From NCBI RefSeq assembly GCF_040581485.1, contig NC_090133.1:11222001-11286000 (forward strand): a DNA stretch of 64,000 bases, read 5' to 3'. The notes under the pieces were generated by a model, which was not told the DNA's origin, searched no databases, and was given only the letters and a program-made list of their open reading frames with translations. This stretch comes from Linepithema humile. Taxonomy: Eukaryota; Arthropoda; Insecta; Hymenoptera; Formicidae. Position numbers and translations under genes: made by a program. This document shows, piece after piece, positions 31,195 to 43,940 of the stretch; position 1 is the stretch's first letter, and each line of letters opens with the position of its first letter.

Positions 31195-31570
31195 CTCAAA
31201 TGGAGATTGTTATTTGTATGAAATTAAATCATCAATGTACCTTAATTTCATACAAATAAGAATCTTTATTTGAAAGATCGACTTTGAGAGATATTTGCAA
31301 TTGCTCGATGATATTTGTTAAAATTCATTTCTTTAAAATTTCAAGTACTTAATTACATTATTTAAAAATTTTAAAGAAATGAATTTTAACAAATATCATC
31401 CAGCAATTGCAAATATCTCTCAAAGTTGATCTCTCAAATAGAGATTGTTGTTTGTATGAAACTAAATCATCAATGTATTTTAATTTCTTACAAATAAGAA
31501 TCTTCATTTGAGAGATCGACTTTGAGAGATATTTGCAATTGCTCGATGATATTTGAATTTCATCAAATGT
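31195..31570. repeat. Palindromic repeats, types C and B
   Basis: Two consecutive palindromes. One is built on GATCTCTCAAATGGAGATTG and its inverse around 31225; the other on TTGCAATTGCTCGATGATAT and its inverse, centred near 31350. The same units recur at 56800-58740. Confidence 0.75.
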
Positions 31571-32490
31571 CAACACACTATTGTATTTTTCAGCAAGCAC
31601 AACACTTTACTTTGTAATATTATTAACAGTTTAATGAAACTCAAAAGCAATATCTATTTTTAAGGTGTTAAGCAGCACATTAAAAACATTTCAAACTGTT
31701 CTAAAAAAATATTAATTTACCAACTATATATAATTGATGTTACCAACCTAACGCAATGTTACGTAATGATACGTTAAATATTATAAGTCATTTATTTCTT
31801 TTTATTATCTAAATTACTTAATTATCTAATAATTTTTATAATTTTGCGAATAACAAAGCAGATAAATGTTTACTATTTTTGTAAGAACATTATTTTTTTA
31901 CATTAAACATAAAAAATTTTTTCTAATTTTCACAATATTATTAGATTAAATTATTTATAACTCTCTACCAATTTACTAAAAACTCTTGAACTATTATAAT
32001 ACGGGAGAATCTCAACTGCCTACATTCCCATTTTCCAACAGCTTCGTTTGCCCACAACATTTTGCCAACAGCTTCAATTGCCGACATTCCCGATTGTCTA
32101 CAGAGCGATTGCCTACAAACATTATTGCGCACATTTAAAAATTAAAAATACAAACGTACGTTTGCACAAAAGCCATTATTGTACACATACAGATTGCACA
32201 CATGACATTATTGCGCACATACACATTGCACACATAATATTATTGCGAACATTTAAAAATTAAAAATACAAACGTACGTTTGCACACAAGACATTATTGC
32301 ACAATATTTCATAAAATATGGTTAAAAAAATTAAAATAGTGTGTCATCTCGATTTTCATGTTCACACGACTTTAGCGATCTTTAGAACTCGCTAAAAAAA
32401 TCTGAAAAAAATTGAGGATTACTTTTTTAACATATATTTTTGAATTCCGGTGAAGCATCCAAGAAAAAAAGTCAGTTTATATATATATAT
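31571..32490. repeat. AT-rich spacer with a short tandem repeat at about 32120-32310
   Basis: No gene seen. Words TTGCGCACATTTAAAAATTA and ACAAACGTACGTTTGCACA occur twice about 120 bp apart, with ACATTATTGC-like units between, forming a degenerate tandem array. The rest is unstructured AT-rich sequence. Confidence 0.6.
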
Positions 32491-32492
32491 AT

Positions 32493-32963
32493 ACAGGGTG
32501 TCCGATAATTGCTGAATCACCTCTCGGGTGTAGAGCGGTTTAAACCGAATAGAAAAGTCCTCTATCATTTTGCGATTTTCGCAATAACTAATGAGGAATT
32601 AATTAAAAAATGTCGGCCAATTCGCGTGAGTTTGAGTGCGCAGCGAGAAGAGACCCGTGGCGGTACAGTCCATTGTTATTTGGTTACTAGGCACGCGATG
32701 AAGCGTTGGAAGGAGCGCTCTACAATTGACAACGGCAACATACGAGCGGTGTTGAACGCTAGATCCTTGCGTCCTAGCGACCACGTAACAACGGGCTGTC
32801 TCTTCTCGCCGCGCGCTTAGACTCGCGCAAATTGGCCGATCTTCTTTAATTAATTTCTCATTAATTATTGTGGAAATCGCAAAACGATAGAGGACTTTTC
32901 TACTCGGTTTAACCCGCTCTACCTGCACCTGATAGGTGATTCAGCAATTATCGGACATCCTGT
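32493..32963. mobile_element. Inverted-repeat MITE, about 470 bp
   Basis: The ends ACAGGGTGTCCGATAATTGC and its inverse (GCAATTATCGGACATCCTGT) sit in TA-repeat flanks. The inverted similarity continues for over 100 bp (GAGCGGTTTAAACCGA, GAGAAGAGAC). The TA insertion preference would fit a mariner-like MITE. Open frames on both strands across it are by-products of the inverted repeat. Confidence 0.75.
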
Positions 32964-32974
32964 ATATATATAAT

Positions 32975-33110
32975 TAAATATTCATTATAATACAGCTTAT
33001 ACTTACACTATAAATATATATTAATTTCTTAAATTTTATTGAAGGATAAAAAAAGGACAAAAGAGAGAGAGAGAGAGAGAGAGAGAGTGAGGAACTAGAG
33101 TGGGTAAAAG
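32975..33110. repeat. Dispersed (GA)n-bearing repeat, copy 1
   Basis: Contains TTCTTAAATTTTATTGAAGG and a GAGAGA run. Related copies are at about 56485-56790 and 57225-57530. Confidence 0.65.
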
Positions 33111-33421
33111 GAGAGTGAAGTCAATGCTGGTTCTTCTCTTTGATTGGTTTCGCCATTTTACGATCAGTTTCCGGCAGCGAAGCCTTCTGAGTACTTGACA
33201 CGCATGGGCATAACCTTACTTTTGTGAAATTTATATTCATGATTTATGTAAAGTCAAATAGTTATGTTTTTTTTAATTATAAGTAAGTTATTAAGCAAAA
33301 TAGTAATATTAAGTAAATTATTAAGTAAGGTAAGTTATTGTTTTTATAATTATTCACAATTACTAAAATACCAATTTTAAACACTTAAAATGCTTAATTG
33401 TCTATTCAGAATATTTTTACA

Positions 33422-36400
33422 ATGGTCACGTGTGTTGCAAAAGGCTGCAGGAATTCAAACGCAAATGGTTCAAAAATGTGTAATTTTCCAAAAGATCCAC
33501 AGCGATTACGTACATGGCTGGCAAATTGTGGAATGGAAAATAAAAAGTTTAATTATTGTGCTGCATTATGCGAGGTGCGTTATGGTTTTTCTACTTTTAT
33601 ATAATTTAAAAAATTATTTACTAAAATCAATGACTGCAGATCAGTAATAGAATAATAAAAAAGCTAAGTTAAATACTTCCATTTTTCAGTTTCACTTTAC
33701 AGCTGGCATGTGGGAGAAAAAGCGAGTTGATGGATCCAAAAAATTAAAATCGTCTGCGGTGCCAACAATATTTGGTGAACTTGTGACTCAGCAAGAGCAT
33801 CAGAAAATCACTAATGGTAAGTAAAAAAGATAGTTCACAAAAATTGTAGTGAAAGAGTGTTATTAATATATAATACTACGTGCGATAACGTATCCGCAAA
33901 TCGTATTTTGATAATGCACAGTTACATAGAAGTTTTAGATCTTCGATCACTGATCGTGTACTCCAAAAAGCTAATCGATTTATTAGCGGATAATATATTT
34001 AAAAAAATGAAATGAATATATATTTTTACGTGTAGGAAGAAAAATTAGTGGTCTTTATATAGTCGATTTAGTACAGTAGTATGTATAGAGTATGTGATCA
34101 AGTTTTTACATTTTTGTTTACGAAAACTTCTTACAACCTTTCCCTCTCCCTCTCTAATTAAGACTAAAATTTTTAACAGAGTTGTGTAAAATATTATTTG
34201 TTTTCAGTGCCAACAGTGTCTACTGAAATTGAAGAAGTTATATCGGTGTTTACCGTATCGGCAAATAAAGAAGTAAAAATATTACAAAGCAAATCCGAAA
34301 TTGCAAGAAATCCAGTAACAAATATTTCCGATAAGACAACACCCAACACACAAACTCGTAACTTTGAAAATTATGATCCAGATACTACCAGTAACGAAAT
34401 GTTATATGAAGAGGATCACGTTGTAACGGATGAAACCAAGGGAGAAACTGAAGATGAGTCAATTACTTCAGGCAATTCCGAAGTCATTGAACAACTGCAA
34501 AAAAAGTTGCAAAAATCAGAAAGATTGAGGTTTGCAATGAAGAAGAAGCACAAACGCCTACAAAGAAAATACAGGAAAAAAATAACAAAATTGCAACAAG
34601 AAGTAGGTATACAAAAACATTTTTCGAGTGCATTAAAGAATATATATATTCAATGATGACCAAATAAAAAAGTTGGGGTGTAGGTATAAAAGAATGCCAA
34701 AATGGTGTGATTCCACTTTAGTCAAAGCCTATCAATTGAAATTTTCATGCGGGTTATCTGGCTACAAAGAACTATTAAAGCACGGTTTTCCACTTCCTTC
34801 ATTGCAAACACTCAATCGAAAACTTGAAAATTTAAAATTTCAGAGTGAAATTTTTCATGAAGTTTTCGAATTTTTACAAATTAAAGTCTCGCAATTGAAA
34901 AATGATAGAGATAAAGATTGTTTACTTGTGCTTGATGAAATAAATATATCAGCAGGTACCGTTTTCGACATATCCACTAATACATATGTATAGGACGCGT
35001 AACTTTACCCGAGCATAATAACAACAAAATTGCGACCAATGGCTTAGTTTTTATGCTAGCAAGCATAGGGCACAGGTGGAAACAAACTGTGGCTTATTAT
35101 TATACAGCCAAAAATACAAACGGTTCCGTGTATAAAAATATAATTCTTGAAATTATTCAGAAAGCAGAGAAAATAGGATTGTTCGTTCAAGAGATTGTTT
35201 CTGACATGGGTTCAGCCAATCAAGCAATGTGGAGAGAATTTAACATCAATGTCTCACGTCATTCTGTAAATAAAAATAAATGTGTACACCCATATGATGA
35301 GACTCGACACTTATTTTTTTTTCACGATAGCTTACACGCGTTAAAAAACTTTAAAGAAGGAATGCTTAACCACAAGTACATCACGATTCCTAAATATTAC
35401 GTAGAAAAATATAATTTACCGACGAATGCAGCACTTTCAGCACATTTTACTGAATTATCAGACCGTCAAAAAAACACTTCATTGCTTTTGGCACCGAAAT
35501 TGCGACCAGAATATCTCGACAGATCATCACATTTTTTAAAAATGAGAGTTAAAAGTTCCTGTCATGTTATGAGCCACGCAGTTAGTACTTATAATTTTTG
35601 GCAGAGGCGTTGAAACCTGAATATCAGACAACTTCGTGGCTGGTGAGACAAATTTGTAAATGGTTTGACATTGTTAGTGCACGAAAAATTACATTTGCTC
35701 TTAGTCGACACAATTTGGATAAATATAATGAAATCATTAATTTTCTTAGAGAATTTATAGATTTGATTTCACAACTCAGTTTTGGTGTTAAAGGCGATTG
35801 GAAGTCATTTCAAAAAGGAATGATTTTAACTACCCAATCATTAATAGATGTGACCGAATACTTATTAAGGGAAAAAAATTTCACTTATGTACTAGGTGGC
35901 CGATTTACACAGGATTGTCTTGAAAATCTTTTTTCCGTTCTGCGTAGTAAACATTGTATCTTAAATGCTCTTCAGTTTAAAAATAACTTAAAGTTAACAA
36001 CAATATCTCAATATATCAGAAACATATCTACTAGTAACTACAATCACGATGATCGTGAGTTTTTACCTGATTTTTTGACAACCATTAAACAATTTAAAAA
36101 AAATGTATCAGACAGAATCGATGATGAACCAGTTACCGAATATGTTATAAAGACAGAAGTTACTATGGATATAATAGAATTGAATATTTCACACCATGTA
36201 GCTGGATATATTATTACCAGCATTACGAAAACACAAAAAACTTGTAATTACTGTCTCTCATGTGTCGGAAACAAAAAAGCTTCTTTCACACATTATAACA
36301 GATTAACGGCACTACGATGTTACGATAAAGAAACTTTATTTTTTGTGAATCACTTGACTTTCGAATTTTTTAGAAAAATGGAAGAAATGTTTAGAGCGTA

Positions 36401-36620
36401 CGGAAAAACAAATTTATTTAAAAGTAACATTGACTTGAAAAGATATTTACTTGAAAAATTCGTAGCTGTGCATTACACAATACCGGATTGCCATAATTTA
36501 AAACGAAAAATTGCAAGTCGATTTGTTATTTTTAAATTGAAAACGCAAAAAAAAATTACTTTAAAAATGAAAAAAAATTATGCCAGTAAAACAATGGCCA
36601 TACATTATAATGTCAATTAA
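33422..36620 (+). pseudogene. P-element-type transposase with THAP domain, three frameshifts
   Basis: Exon 1 (33422-33574) and exon 2 (33690-33816) encode a THAP zinc finger: MVTCVAKGC, a W, then C..CEFHF, the C2CH pattern. Exon 3 starts at 34208 after a TTTTCAG acceptor. It has an acidic linker and a basic coiled coil, then the P-transposase region (RYKRMPKWCDSTLVKAYQL), a DDE-like core (LLVLDEINI, VSDMGSANQAMW) and TQDCLENLFSVLR. The frame breaks at about 34645 (TA run), 34992 (extra TA) and 35597. A GTP-dependent DNA transposase is the family role. Terminal repeats were not found. Frameshifts in TA or T runs suggest slippage during decay or sequencing error. Confidence 0.87.
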
Positions 36621-37370
36621 TAGGTAGATTGTAACAATTTGATACTCCATAAAGTATTATTGACTGATAGTTAATATAATATTGTTAAGGTATTGTTCTA
36701 TTACTTTAGTGTTTATGTATTTTATATATTTCGTACATTAATCTTCTGTTTGCCTTATTTAATACATTTATCTCTTGTACCTGTATTTCAAACATTTATA
36801 TTTATGTTGTATCTCAAAGACTGAAAACTGTTCTTTATTTATATATTATGAGAGATTATTTTATTTTATTGAGAATGATAACTATTGTTTATTTATTTTG
36901 TGTTTGAGAATGATAACTGTTCTTTATTCATTTTATGTCTAACAATAAAATGTTTTATTGATATTAAGTGTAATGTTTTGTTTTTTGATAATTTACTATA
37001 TTTTTTGCATTAACTTGCAATTTTTTGTTTTAATCTTTCAGAAGAAAAACTTGATCATGAATACAGTACCAGGACTACTATTTTCTTGGGAACATATTAC
37101 CAAATATTGCAAAAAATAATTCTACGTACGTTAGCAGTACTGAAAACTAAAATTTATTTCACATTTAAAAATGCTGAAAAATTGTTATTTCTTATTTATA
37201 TACATTAATCAATTACTTTTCAAAATTAAGCAATTAAATCACACTTGTATATTATATTGTAGACACTCAGGGAAGAAGGATATTTTATTATAAAATAAAA
37301 TATTGCAATACACCGAATATCGAAAACTGTGAATATTACTTCACAGACTGTTTACTGTATCTATACTTAC
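36621..37370. other. AT-rich flank of the P-like gene, no gene seen
   Basis: Contains AATAAA at about 36944, a possible 3' end signal, and imperfect duplicates of GAGAATGATAACTRTT-like words at 36869 and 36904. Nothing coding. Confidence 0.5.
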
Positions 37371-37602
37371 TATAGCACAAAAATTCATAAATGATAAGGT
37401 CTGGCCAAGTTCCAAAAAAGACACTCCAATATGTTTATATTTTAATAATTATCTAAATTTTTAATATATCACCAACATGAAAAGTAACTGATATATTATT
37501 CAAGGTGCAAATTCAAAATAAACATATATAAAATATACATAAAATGTATAAATAAAACTGATCAAAATTTGATTTAAAAAAATTTAATTAAAATAACAAA
37601 AT
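37371..37602 (+). repeat. 232-bp inverted repeat, left arm (partner 48228-48459)
   Basis: Begins TATAGCACAAAAATTCATAA and ends AATTAAAATAACAAAAT. The reverse complement occurs at 48228-48459 with very few differences by eye. The arms are 10.6 kb apart and enclose the foldback repeats and the Helitron gene. Confidence 0.85.
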
Positions 37603-37760
37603 CCTATCTGAAAAAGTGCATGACATCGATTCTCGCATATCTCGAAAGTATTGTTGCCTCTTTTCCGCGATGCCGATTGGCTCTCTTTTTATACTGATTT
37701 CACGTATCTGCGTAACTGTTATTGCACTTATTTTGACAGTTTAACAGTTTGACTCGGGAA
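37603..37760 (+). repeat. Dispersed repeat R, diverged copy
   Basis: Shares AAAAAGTGCATGACATCGAT, TCTCGAAAGTATTGTTGC and GCCGATTGGCTC-like words with the copies at 27388 and 54938. It starts exactly where the 232-bp inverted repeat ends. Confidence 0.5.
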
Positions 37761-37833
37761 GTACGGTTATTTTATCGTTTAGATAGTTTAACTTTTAAGT
37801 GTTTGTTGTACATCAAGAAATACAAAGAGATAC

Positions 37834-38947
37834 AAAGCACATCATAAAAATTAAGTGTTTAATTAGTATGCAGTATGAAGATTTCTTTGATTGCAATAAT
37901 ATCAAGATATGAAAAAACCAGCTTTTGTAACATATAGAAATATTTATGGGTTATAAAGAAAAATAAGTACATTATTATATATCCGTGATTGATTAATACA
38001 TATTAATTAATTGATTAATATATTACAATTAATTGATTGATTAATACGTATATTAATACATTTTGTATTCCATCAGGATAGAAGACGAGAAGAGAAAAAG
38101 GAAAGAGAGAGAGAGAGAGAGAGAGAGAGTGAGTATAAGTGAAAAAGAGAGGGAAAGAGAGAGAAAAGTAAGAGAGCGTGAAGAAAATGAAGAAGGAATA
38201 TTAAGAAAGAACCAGACCCTTAAATATATGATCTGACTATGAATACCGGCCTAATTTATTTATGCAACTACAACGTTGGCTTGTGTAGCGTTATTTTATG
38301 AATGTTATTTGATGTATATTCTATTGGATGTTTTGAATAATATATTAGAGACATCTTTATTTTTTTTATCTTTTTTTTTTTTTTTTTTTTAATTCTTAAA
38401 TAAAATTTTTTAATATTATGTAAATTGTCAATTCAAATTAAATATTAGATAATACTTTTTTAGTATGATGATAAACTGCATTTGCAAACAAAGTATTTTA
38501 TTAATTTGTTAGAAAATATCTGAATTGTATGTCTGTTGAGCTTTTACAATAAACAAATTATTATGATAAAAAAATTAATAAACAATTCTACATATACGAA
38601 AAAAATTGGCAAAAGTTTGTAGTTTCGTATTATTATCAGAATGAAAACCACGTCGATCATGTTCTCTCTCGCGTAATATCTTACCACCAATTTACTATAT
38701 AACTATATAACTATTTCTACAATAGAATCGTAATTAAGTTGTAAGTCATAAGAAATTGACCAATAATTTAAATTAATTGTAATATATTAATCAATCACGG
38801 ATATATAATAATGTACTTATCTTTCTTTATATAACCCATTTCTATATGTCACAAAAGCTGGTTTTTTCATATCTTGATATTATTGCAATCAAAGAAATCT
38901 TCATACTGCATACTAATTAAGCACTTAATTTTTATGATGTGCTTTGT
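37834..38947. repeat. Foldback repeat with arms 37834-38035 and 38771-38947
   Basis: Left arm words CAAAGCACATCATAAAAATT and GATTGCAATAATATCAAGAT recur inverted in the right arm. The loop holds a (GA)n tract at about 38107-38130 and an AT-rich stretch with a poly-T run. No coding. Part of the right-arm sequence (CAATAGAATCGTAATTAAG, about 38720) recurs inverted at about 47855. Confidence 0.75.
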
Positions 38948-39148
38948 TTTTGTTATTTCTTGATGTACAACAACACATTAAAATAAATAAAAGAAAAATT
39001 TAATATTCTTACTTTTTCCAAACTTTAATTTATCTTACTCATGTTGATTCTCAAACTCTCCCACGAATTTTTATTAAGTTTTTAAAGACACCGTTAGATC
39101 TAATGTACAACGTTTATAAAATTTAAAAATTAAATTTAAAGAAGAAAA

Positions 39149-39184
<36 letters not shown>

Positions 39185-39322
39185 GGAAGATTTTATGATA
39201 ACCTACTTATATATAATTTATATATATATTATATATTATTATATATATTTACATTTATTTTAATTTGAGCAAAATATTGATTTTTATTTTATTTAAATAA
39301 TAAATGTATTATAAAAAGAATA

Positions 39323-39360
<38 letters not shown>

Positions 39361-40059
39361 CGGGTAAAATATAACATACTAATTTATCCAAATAATAAGT
39401 GTATATATATTTAATTAAATTATTCATTAAATTTATTTTTAATATAAAATTGTTTAAAATATAGAGTTTTTCTGTCCAAAAATATTTTATTATACATATA
39501 TAGAAATTGATCTAAACTCAAATTATATTTATTTTCAAAAATTTTTTAAATATGTTTATATATATTAGATATTAGAAAGATAATTAAATTTGAAGATATT
39601 AATTAAATGTTTTACTTAATTTATTAATAAGGTAATAACATACACCAATAATTATTTAAAACATTACAAATATATTAATAATTAAATATTAATAATTATT
39701 AATTAAATTAAGAAGAATTAAATTAAGAAGAATTAAATTAAAGAATTGAATTAAACACTTCATATTACATATTTTTCTTCACTTTATTGTGAAATTTTCT
39801 TTGCTTCAATGTTTGCTTGAGCCTGTAAGAAAATAATTTATTGTATATTATTACATTTTTATATATCGTTATCCTTATCATATATATAATTACATTACAT
39901 ATAATATATAGTATATACATATATAGGGTGAACAATTTCAAACGTAACGAGCCCAATATTTTGGACAATATGAAAGATAGGGGAAAATGTTTTAAGTGAA
40001 AATTGTATGGTCCGAAGGGACGCAAGTATTGATAAAATTACTTTTCAAAAAAAATCAAT
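38948..40059. other. AT-rich, simple-repeat-laden region, no gene seen
   Basis: Contains (GA)n at about 39153-39180, (TA)n at about 39328-39355 and short AATTAAATTAAGAAG tandem copies at about 39700-39740. Open frames here are low-complexity. Confidence 0.6.
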
Positions 40060-40735
40060 TTTTTAAGGTCATATGAAGGTCATCGCCATTTTTTAAACGG
40101 AACTACCTTAATTATTTTAGGAAAATGGATCCCTTATAATATTCTACAAAGTTAATAATCCTTATAACTAAAAAATATCTTTATAACATTGTAGTAATTT
40201 CTACAAGTTATAAGGATAACATGACCAAAAATTGTATCATTTACGAGATATTTGTTAATTAATTAAGTTTGATGTATTTTGACATAAAATATACAATATT
40301 TCGTAAAATAATTTACTTTTTGATAATCTTGCCCTAATACTTTTATGCACAGAATAATGAGACGAATCATTTGGTTGGTGTATAGAAAGCGCATGTTTCG
40401 CGTTATGAATGCGTTTTATATATTATAACAAAAAGTACATTGTAAGTTATACATTTTTTGTTAAAACCATACGTTTTCTCTATATCAATTGATTCGTCTT
40501 ATTATTCTGTGCATAAAAGTATTAGGGTAAGATTATCGAAAAGTAAATATTTTACGAGATATTTTATATTTTATGTCAAATTTATATAATTGTTAATTAA
40601 ATATCTCGTAAAAGATACAATTTTTGGTCATGTTACCCTTAAAACTTTGTATACAGAATGTTACAAGAAATCTTTACATAAAACAATTATGGTAGTAGTT
40701 CTATTTAAAACAATGGCGATGATTTTTATGTGACC
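40060..40735. repeat. Foldback palindrome, family F, copy 1
   Basis: Two arms of about 320 bp meet near 40405. Diagnostic words TAATACTTTTATGCACAGAA and its inverse TTCTGTGCATAAAAGTATTA flank the centre. Further out are AAAATTGTATCATTTACGAG and its inverse. Members of the family are at 40781, 42300, about 47030 and 53270. Confidence 0.8.
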
Positions 40736-40780
40736 TTAACAATGTAACCCAAGGTCAAATCAATAGTATCTTTAATGTTT

Positions 40781-41520
40781 AGACAAAAGTTGTATGGTTA
40801 TGAGGAGGATATAATGAAATTTATTCAATTGTAGATGGCGCCATTTTCTAGATATCTTTGATCAGACCATTTTTTAAAACGGAACTACCCTAATTTTTCT
40901 ATCTAAGTAGATTTCTTATAACATTCTGCATAAAAAATTATAACATAACCAAAAATTGCATTGTTTACGAAATATTTAATATCTAAATCTGACATATTTT
41001 GACATAAAATATAAGATACCTCGTAAAATATTTATTTTTCGATAATCTTACCCTAATACTTTTATGTACAGAATAATGAGACAAATCAACTGGTGCAAAG
41101 AAAATGCATGGTTGTTTTATAACAAAAAGAACATTGCAAATTGCATTTTTTTTAAAAGCAATTATGTGTTTTCTTTGCACCAATTGATTCGCCTCATTAT
41201 TCTGTGCATAAAAGTATTAGGGTAAGATTATCGAAAAATAAATATTTTGCGAAGTATCTTAAATTTTATGTTAAATAAAATATGTCAGATTTAAATATTA
41301 AATATCTCGTAAATGATGCAATTTTTGGCCATATACCCTTATAATTTTTTATGCAGAATGCTACAAGAAATCTACTTACATAAAAAAATTAGGGTAGTTC
41401 CATTTAAAAAAATGGTTTTATTAAAGATATCTAGAAAATGGCGCCACCTACAATTGAATAGATTTTATTATATCACATCCCCCTCGTAATTATACAACTT
41501 TTGTCTGAACATTTTTCTTA
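40781..41520. repeat. Foldback palindrome, family F, copy 2
   Basis: The outer ends read AGACAAAAGTTGTATGGTTA on the left and its near inverse on the right (TACAACTTTTGTCTGAACAT). It includes GATGGCGCCATTTTCTAGAT and the same core as copy 1, with the centre near 41130. A fragment of its outer end also lies at about 44205-44325 next to the Helitron gene. Confidence 0.8.
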
Positions 41521-41654
41521 TAAACCCATTAATTTTGCAATAAATCACTACAAGCCACGTTAAATCATACATACTGTATATTATACAGTTATATATTCTT
41601 ATAATGTTCTTAATAATATTATATTATTGCATTGTAATTGCAGTGTTCTGTTCC

Positions 41655-41828
41655 AGACAGCACAAAATATTCGGAGAATATTCTAACAAGATTCTTTCAT
41701 AAGTTGTAAGAATATTTGGAAAGAATATTCTATGTAATACTAAGAATGTTTTGGATGTTATTTGAATATTATTTGTTAAGTTCTTAGAATATTCCAATCA
41801 AGAATATTCTGAAGACTTAACAAATAAA

Positions 41829-41871
<43 letters not shown>

Positions 41872-42300
41872 GTTATATATTATTATATTGACATTTTATT
41901 TACTTGTGATAAATTGTCGTTTTCATGTTTCCTTTTTGTTGGGACTTTTACTCCTTTTAATAAATTCGGAAGAGTCATGTGCCCATCTATCTTCTGTATA
42001 TCATTTACTGAATTTATTGTAAAGTATGCCGGTTCTATTGTAAAATTTATGTAAAAATATATTATTATATAAAATTATTAGCACCTTAACATAGATTAAT
42101 ATACATATATATATATATATATATATACCCAGACAGCACAAAATATTCGGAGAATATTCTAACAAGATTCTTCTATAAGTTCTAAGAATATTTGGAAAGA
42201 ATATTCTATGTAATACTAAGAATGTTTTGGATGTTATTGGAATATTATTTGTTCTCAATTCATTAAGTTCTCAAAATATTCAATCAAGAATATTCTGTTT
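41655..42300. repeat. Duplicated 165-bp segment (41655-41818 and 42132-42298)
   Basis: Both start with CAGACAGCACAAAATATTCG (41656, 42132) and continue nearly identically through AAGAATGTTTTGGATGTTAT. Between them are (ATT)n/(CATTAT)n and (TA)n microsatellites. No coding. Confidence 0.8.
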
Positions 42301-43050
42301 CATATAAAAAAAAGTTTCATATAAAAGTTGTTTGGTTTGAAGGGAAGAAAAAGATGGGAATATTAGTTTGACCTTGAGTAGAGGCGCCTCGAAGATTTGA
42401 AGGTCATCACAATTTTTTTAAATGGAATTATCCTTATTTTTTTATGCAAAAATGGATTCTTTGTAATTCTGCATAAAAAGTTATAAGGGTTACATGGCCA
42501 AAAATTGCATCGTTTACGAGATATTTAATATCTAAGTGACATATTTTTATATAAAATATAAAATATTGTAAAATATTTATTTTTCGATACTCTTACCCTA
42601 ATATTTTTATGCACAGAATAATGAGGCAAATCAATTGGTGCAAAAAATCCATGGTTTATAACAAACAGTATACATTGCAAGGTTGCACATTTTTGTTAAA
42701 AATAATCATGCGTTTTCTTTGCATCAGTTGATTCACCTCATTATTCTGTGCATAAAAGTATTAGAGTAAGATTATTGAAAAATAAATATTTTACGAGTTA
42801 TTTTATATTTTATATAAAATAAGTCACTTTTTTAGATATTAAATATCTCGTAAACGATATAATTTTTGACCATGTGACCCTTATAACTTTTTATGCAGAA
42901 TATTACAAGAAATCCATTTGTATAAAAAAATTAGTTCCATTTAAAAAAATAATGATGACCTTTAAATCTCCGAGGCGCCTTTGCTCAAGGTCAAACTAAT
43001 ATTTCTATCTTTTTCTTCCCTTCAAACCAAACAACTTTTACATGAAGCAT
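42300..43050. repeat. Foldback palindrome, family F, copy 3
   Basis: Left arm words GTTTGGTTTGAAGGGAAGAA and AGAGGCGCCTCGAAGATTTG reappear inverted at about 42955-43040. The core TAATATTTTTATGCACAGAA and its inverse surround the centre near 42690. Confidence 0.8.
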
Positions 43051-43109
43051 TTATTTCTATCTCGAAAATTGTGGATGTTATTTAAGGTGTGCGAGTTGCG
43101 TGTATCACC

Positions 43110-43112
43110 CTG

Positions 43113-43170
<58 letters not shown>
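43110..43170. repeat. (TA)n microsatellite
   Basis: A run of TA/ATAC dinucleotides of about 60 bp. It produces spurious YIYI frames on the minus strand. Confidence 0.95.
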
Positions 43171-43171
<1 letters not shown>

Positions 43172-43312
43172 CTTTTAGAACTCGGGCATATATAGAAAAA
43201 CTTAAGCAATAAAACAAAAACAAAATTTAATATAATGAAGATAATTTAATAAGAAAAAGAAAAGACAATAAGATAAAGAGATAAGATATTAAAAATTATT
43301 TAATAAAGTTTA

Positions 43313-43412
43313 AAGATTGAAATTTGGCTAATCAAAATAAAAGGAGTTATAATTTCTTTGTCCTGATTAGTCAAATTTTAATCTTCAGCCTTCAATCTTT
43401 ATCTTCAATGCA
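43313..43412. repeat. Short foldback, same family as 675-827
   Basis: Contains AAAGATTGAAATTTGGCTAA and the inverse AGTCAAATTTTAATCTTCAG, ending with a CAATGCATAG-like tail as in the first copy. It is more diverged. Confidence 0.6.
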
Positions 43413-43639
43413 TAGTAATATATAATCTTATTTAAAAAAAATTAATAACTTTCATATGACTTCTACGTCCATTTACAGGAAAAAACTAATAACATAAGAA
43501 TGCTCCTCCGCTAGAAATCATTCAACTCTATTTGAATCATTTTTCGCTACGCATAATAATAATGACGTAAACTGAGTAGTATTTGGTGTAAACCACCCTG
43601 TATATTATATATTATACATAGAAACACATTAATTTATAT

Positions 43640-43885
43640 AAATAATCAATGGCAAATAATAGTTGCACGCGGATGGATTTGCGAATGTTAAGAAATTTAA
43701 TTTATGTGTACTAAGCACAATACTCTTAATGGAAATGTATCTCAAAAATAAGATCAATTAATTTTAATACTTGGTAAAACACCAAGAAATATTGTGCTTA
43801 GTGAACATAAATTAAATTAAATTTCTTAACATTCGCAAATCCATCCGTGCGTGGTTCTTATTTGGCATTGATTATTTATATTTGT
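43640..43885. repeat. Foldback palindrome of about 245 bp
   Basis: TAAATAATCAATGGCAAATA at the left is matched by TATTTGGCATTGATTATTTA at the right. The internal word GGATGGATTTGCGAATGTTA is likewise mirrored. Centre near 43765. Confidence 0.8.
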
Positions 43886-43940
43886 ATTTAATACAGAGAA
43901 CCTTAAATCTTTATACATTAATTTATATAACATTATATAC

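Larger units (their letters stand above)
27775..31210. repeat. Large palindromic repeat (type A), interrupted by two LTR-like insertions
   Basis: The two arms (27785-27970 and about 31025-31180) are inverse copies containing TTTGTGCTTTGATTTATG and TTGCAATTGCTCGATGATAT-like words. Intact copies of the same palindrome are at 56041-56430 and 57830-58235, which show that 27975-30331 and 30356-30930 are later insertions into it. Confidence 0.75.

Noticed and set aside
32509..32928. Frames of about 100 codons on both strands
   Set aside because: They are mirror images created by the long inverted repeat of the MITE at 32493-32963.
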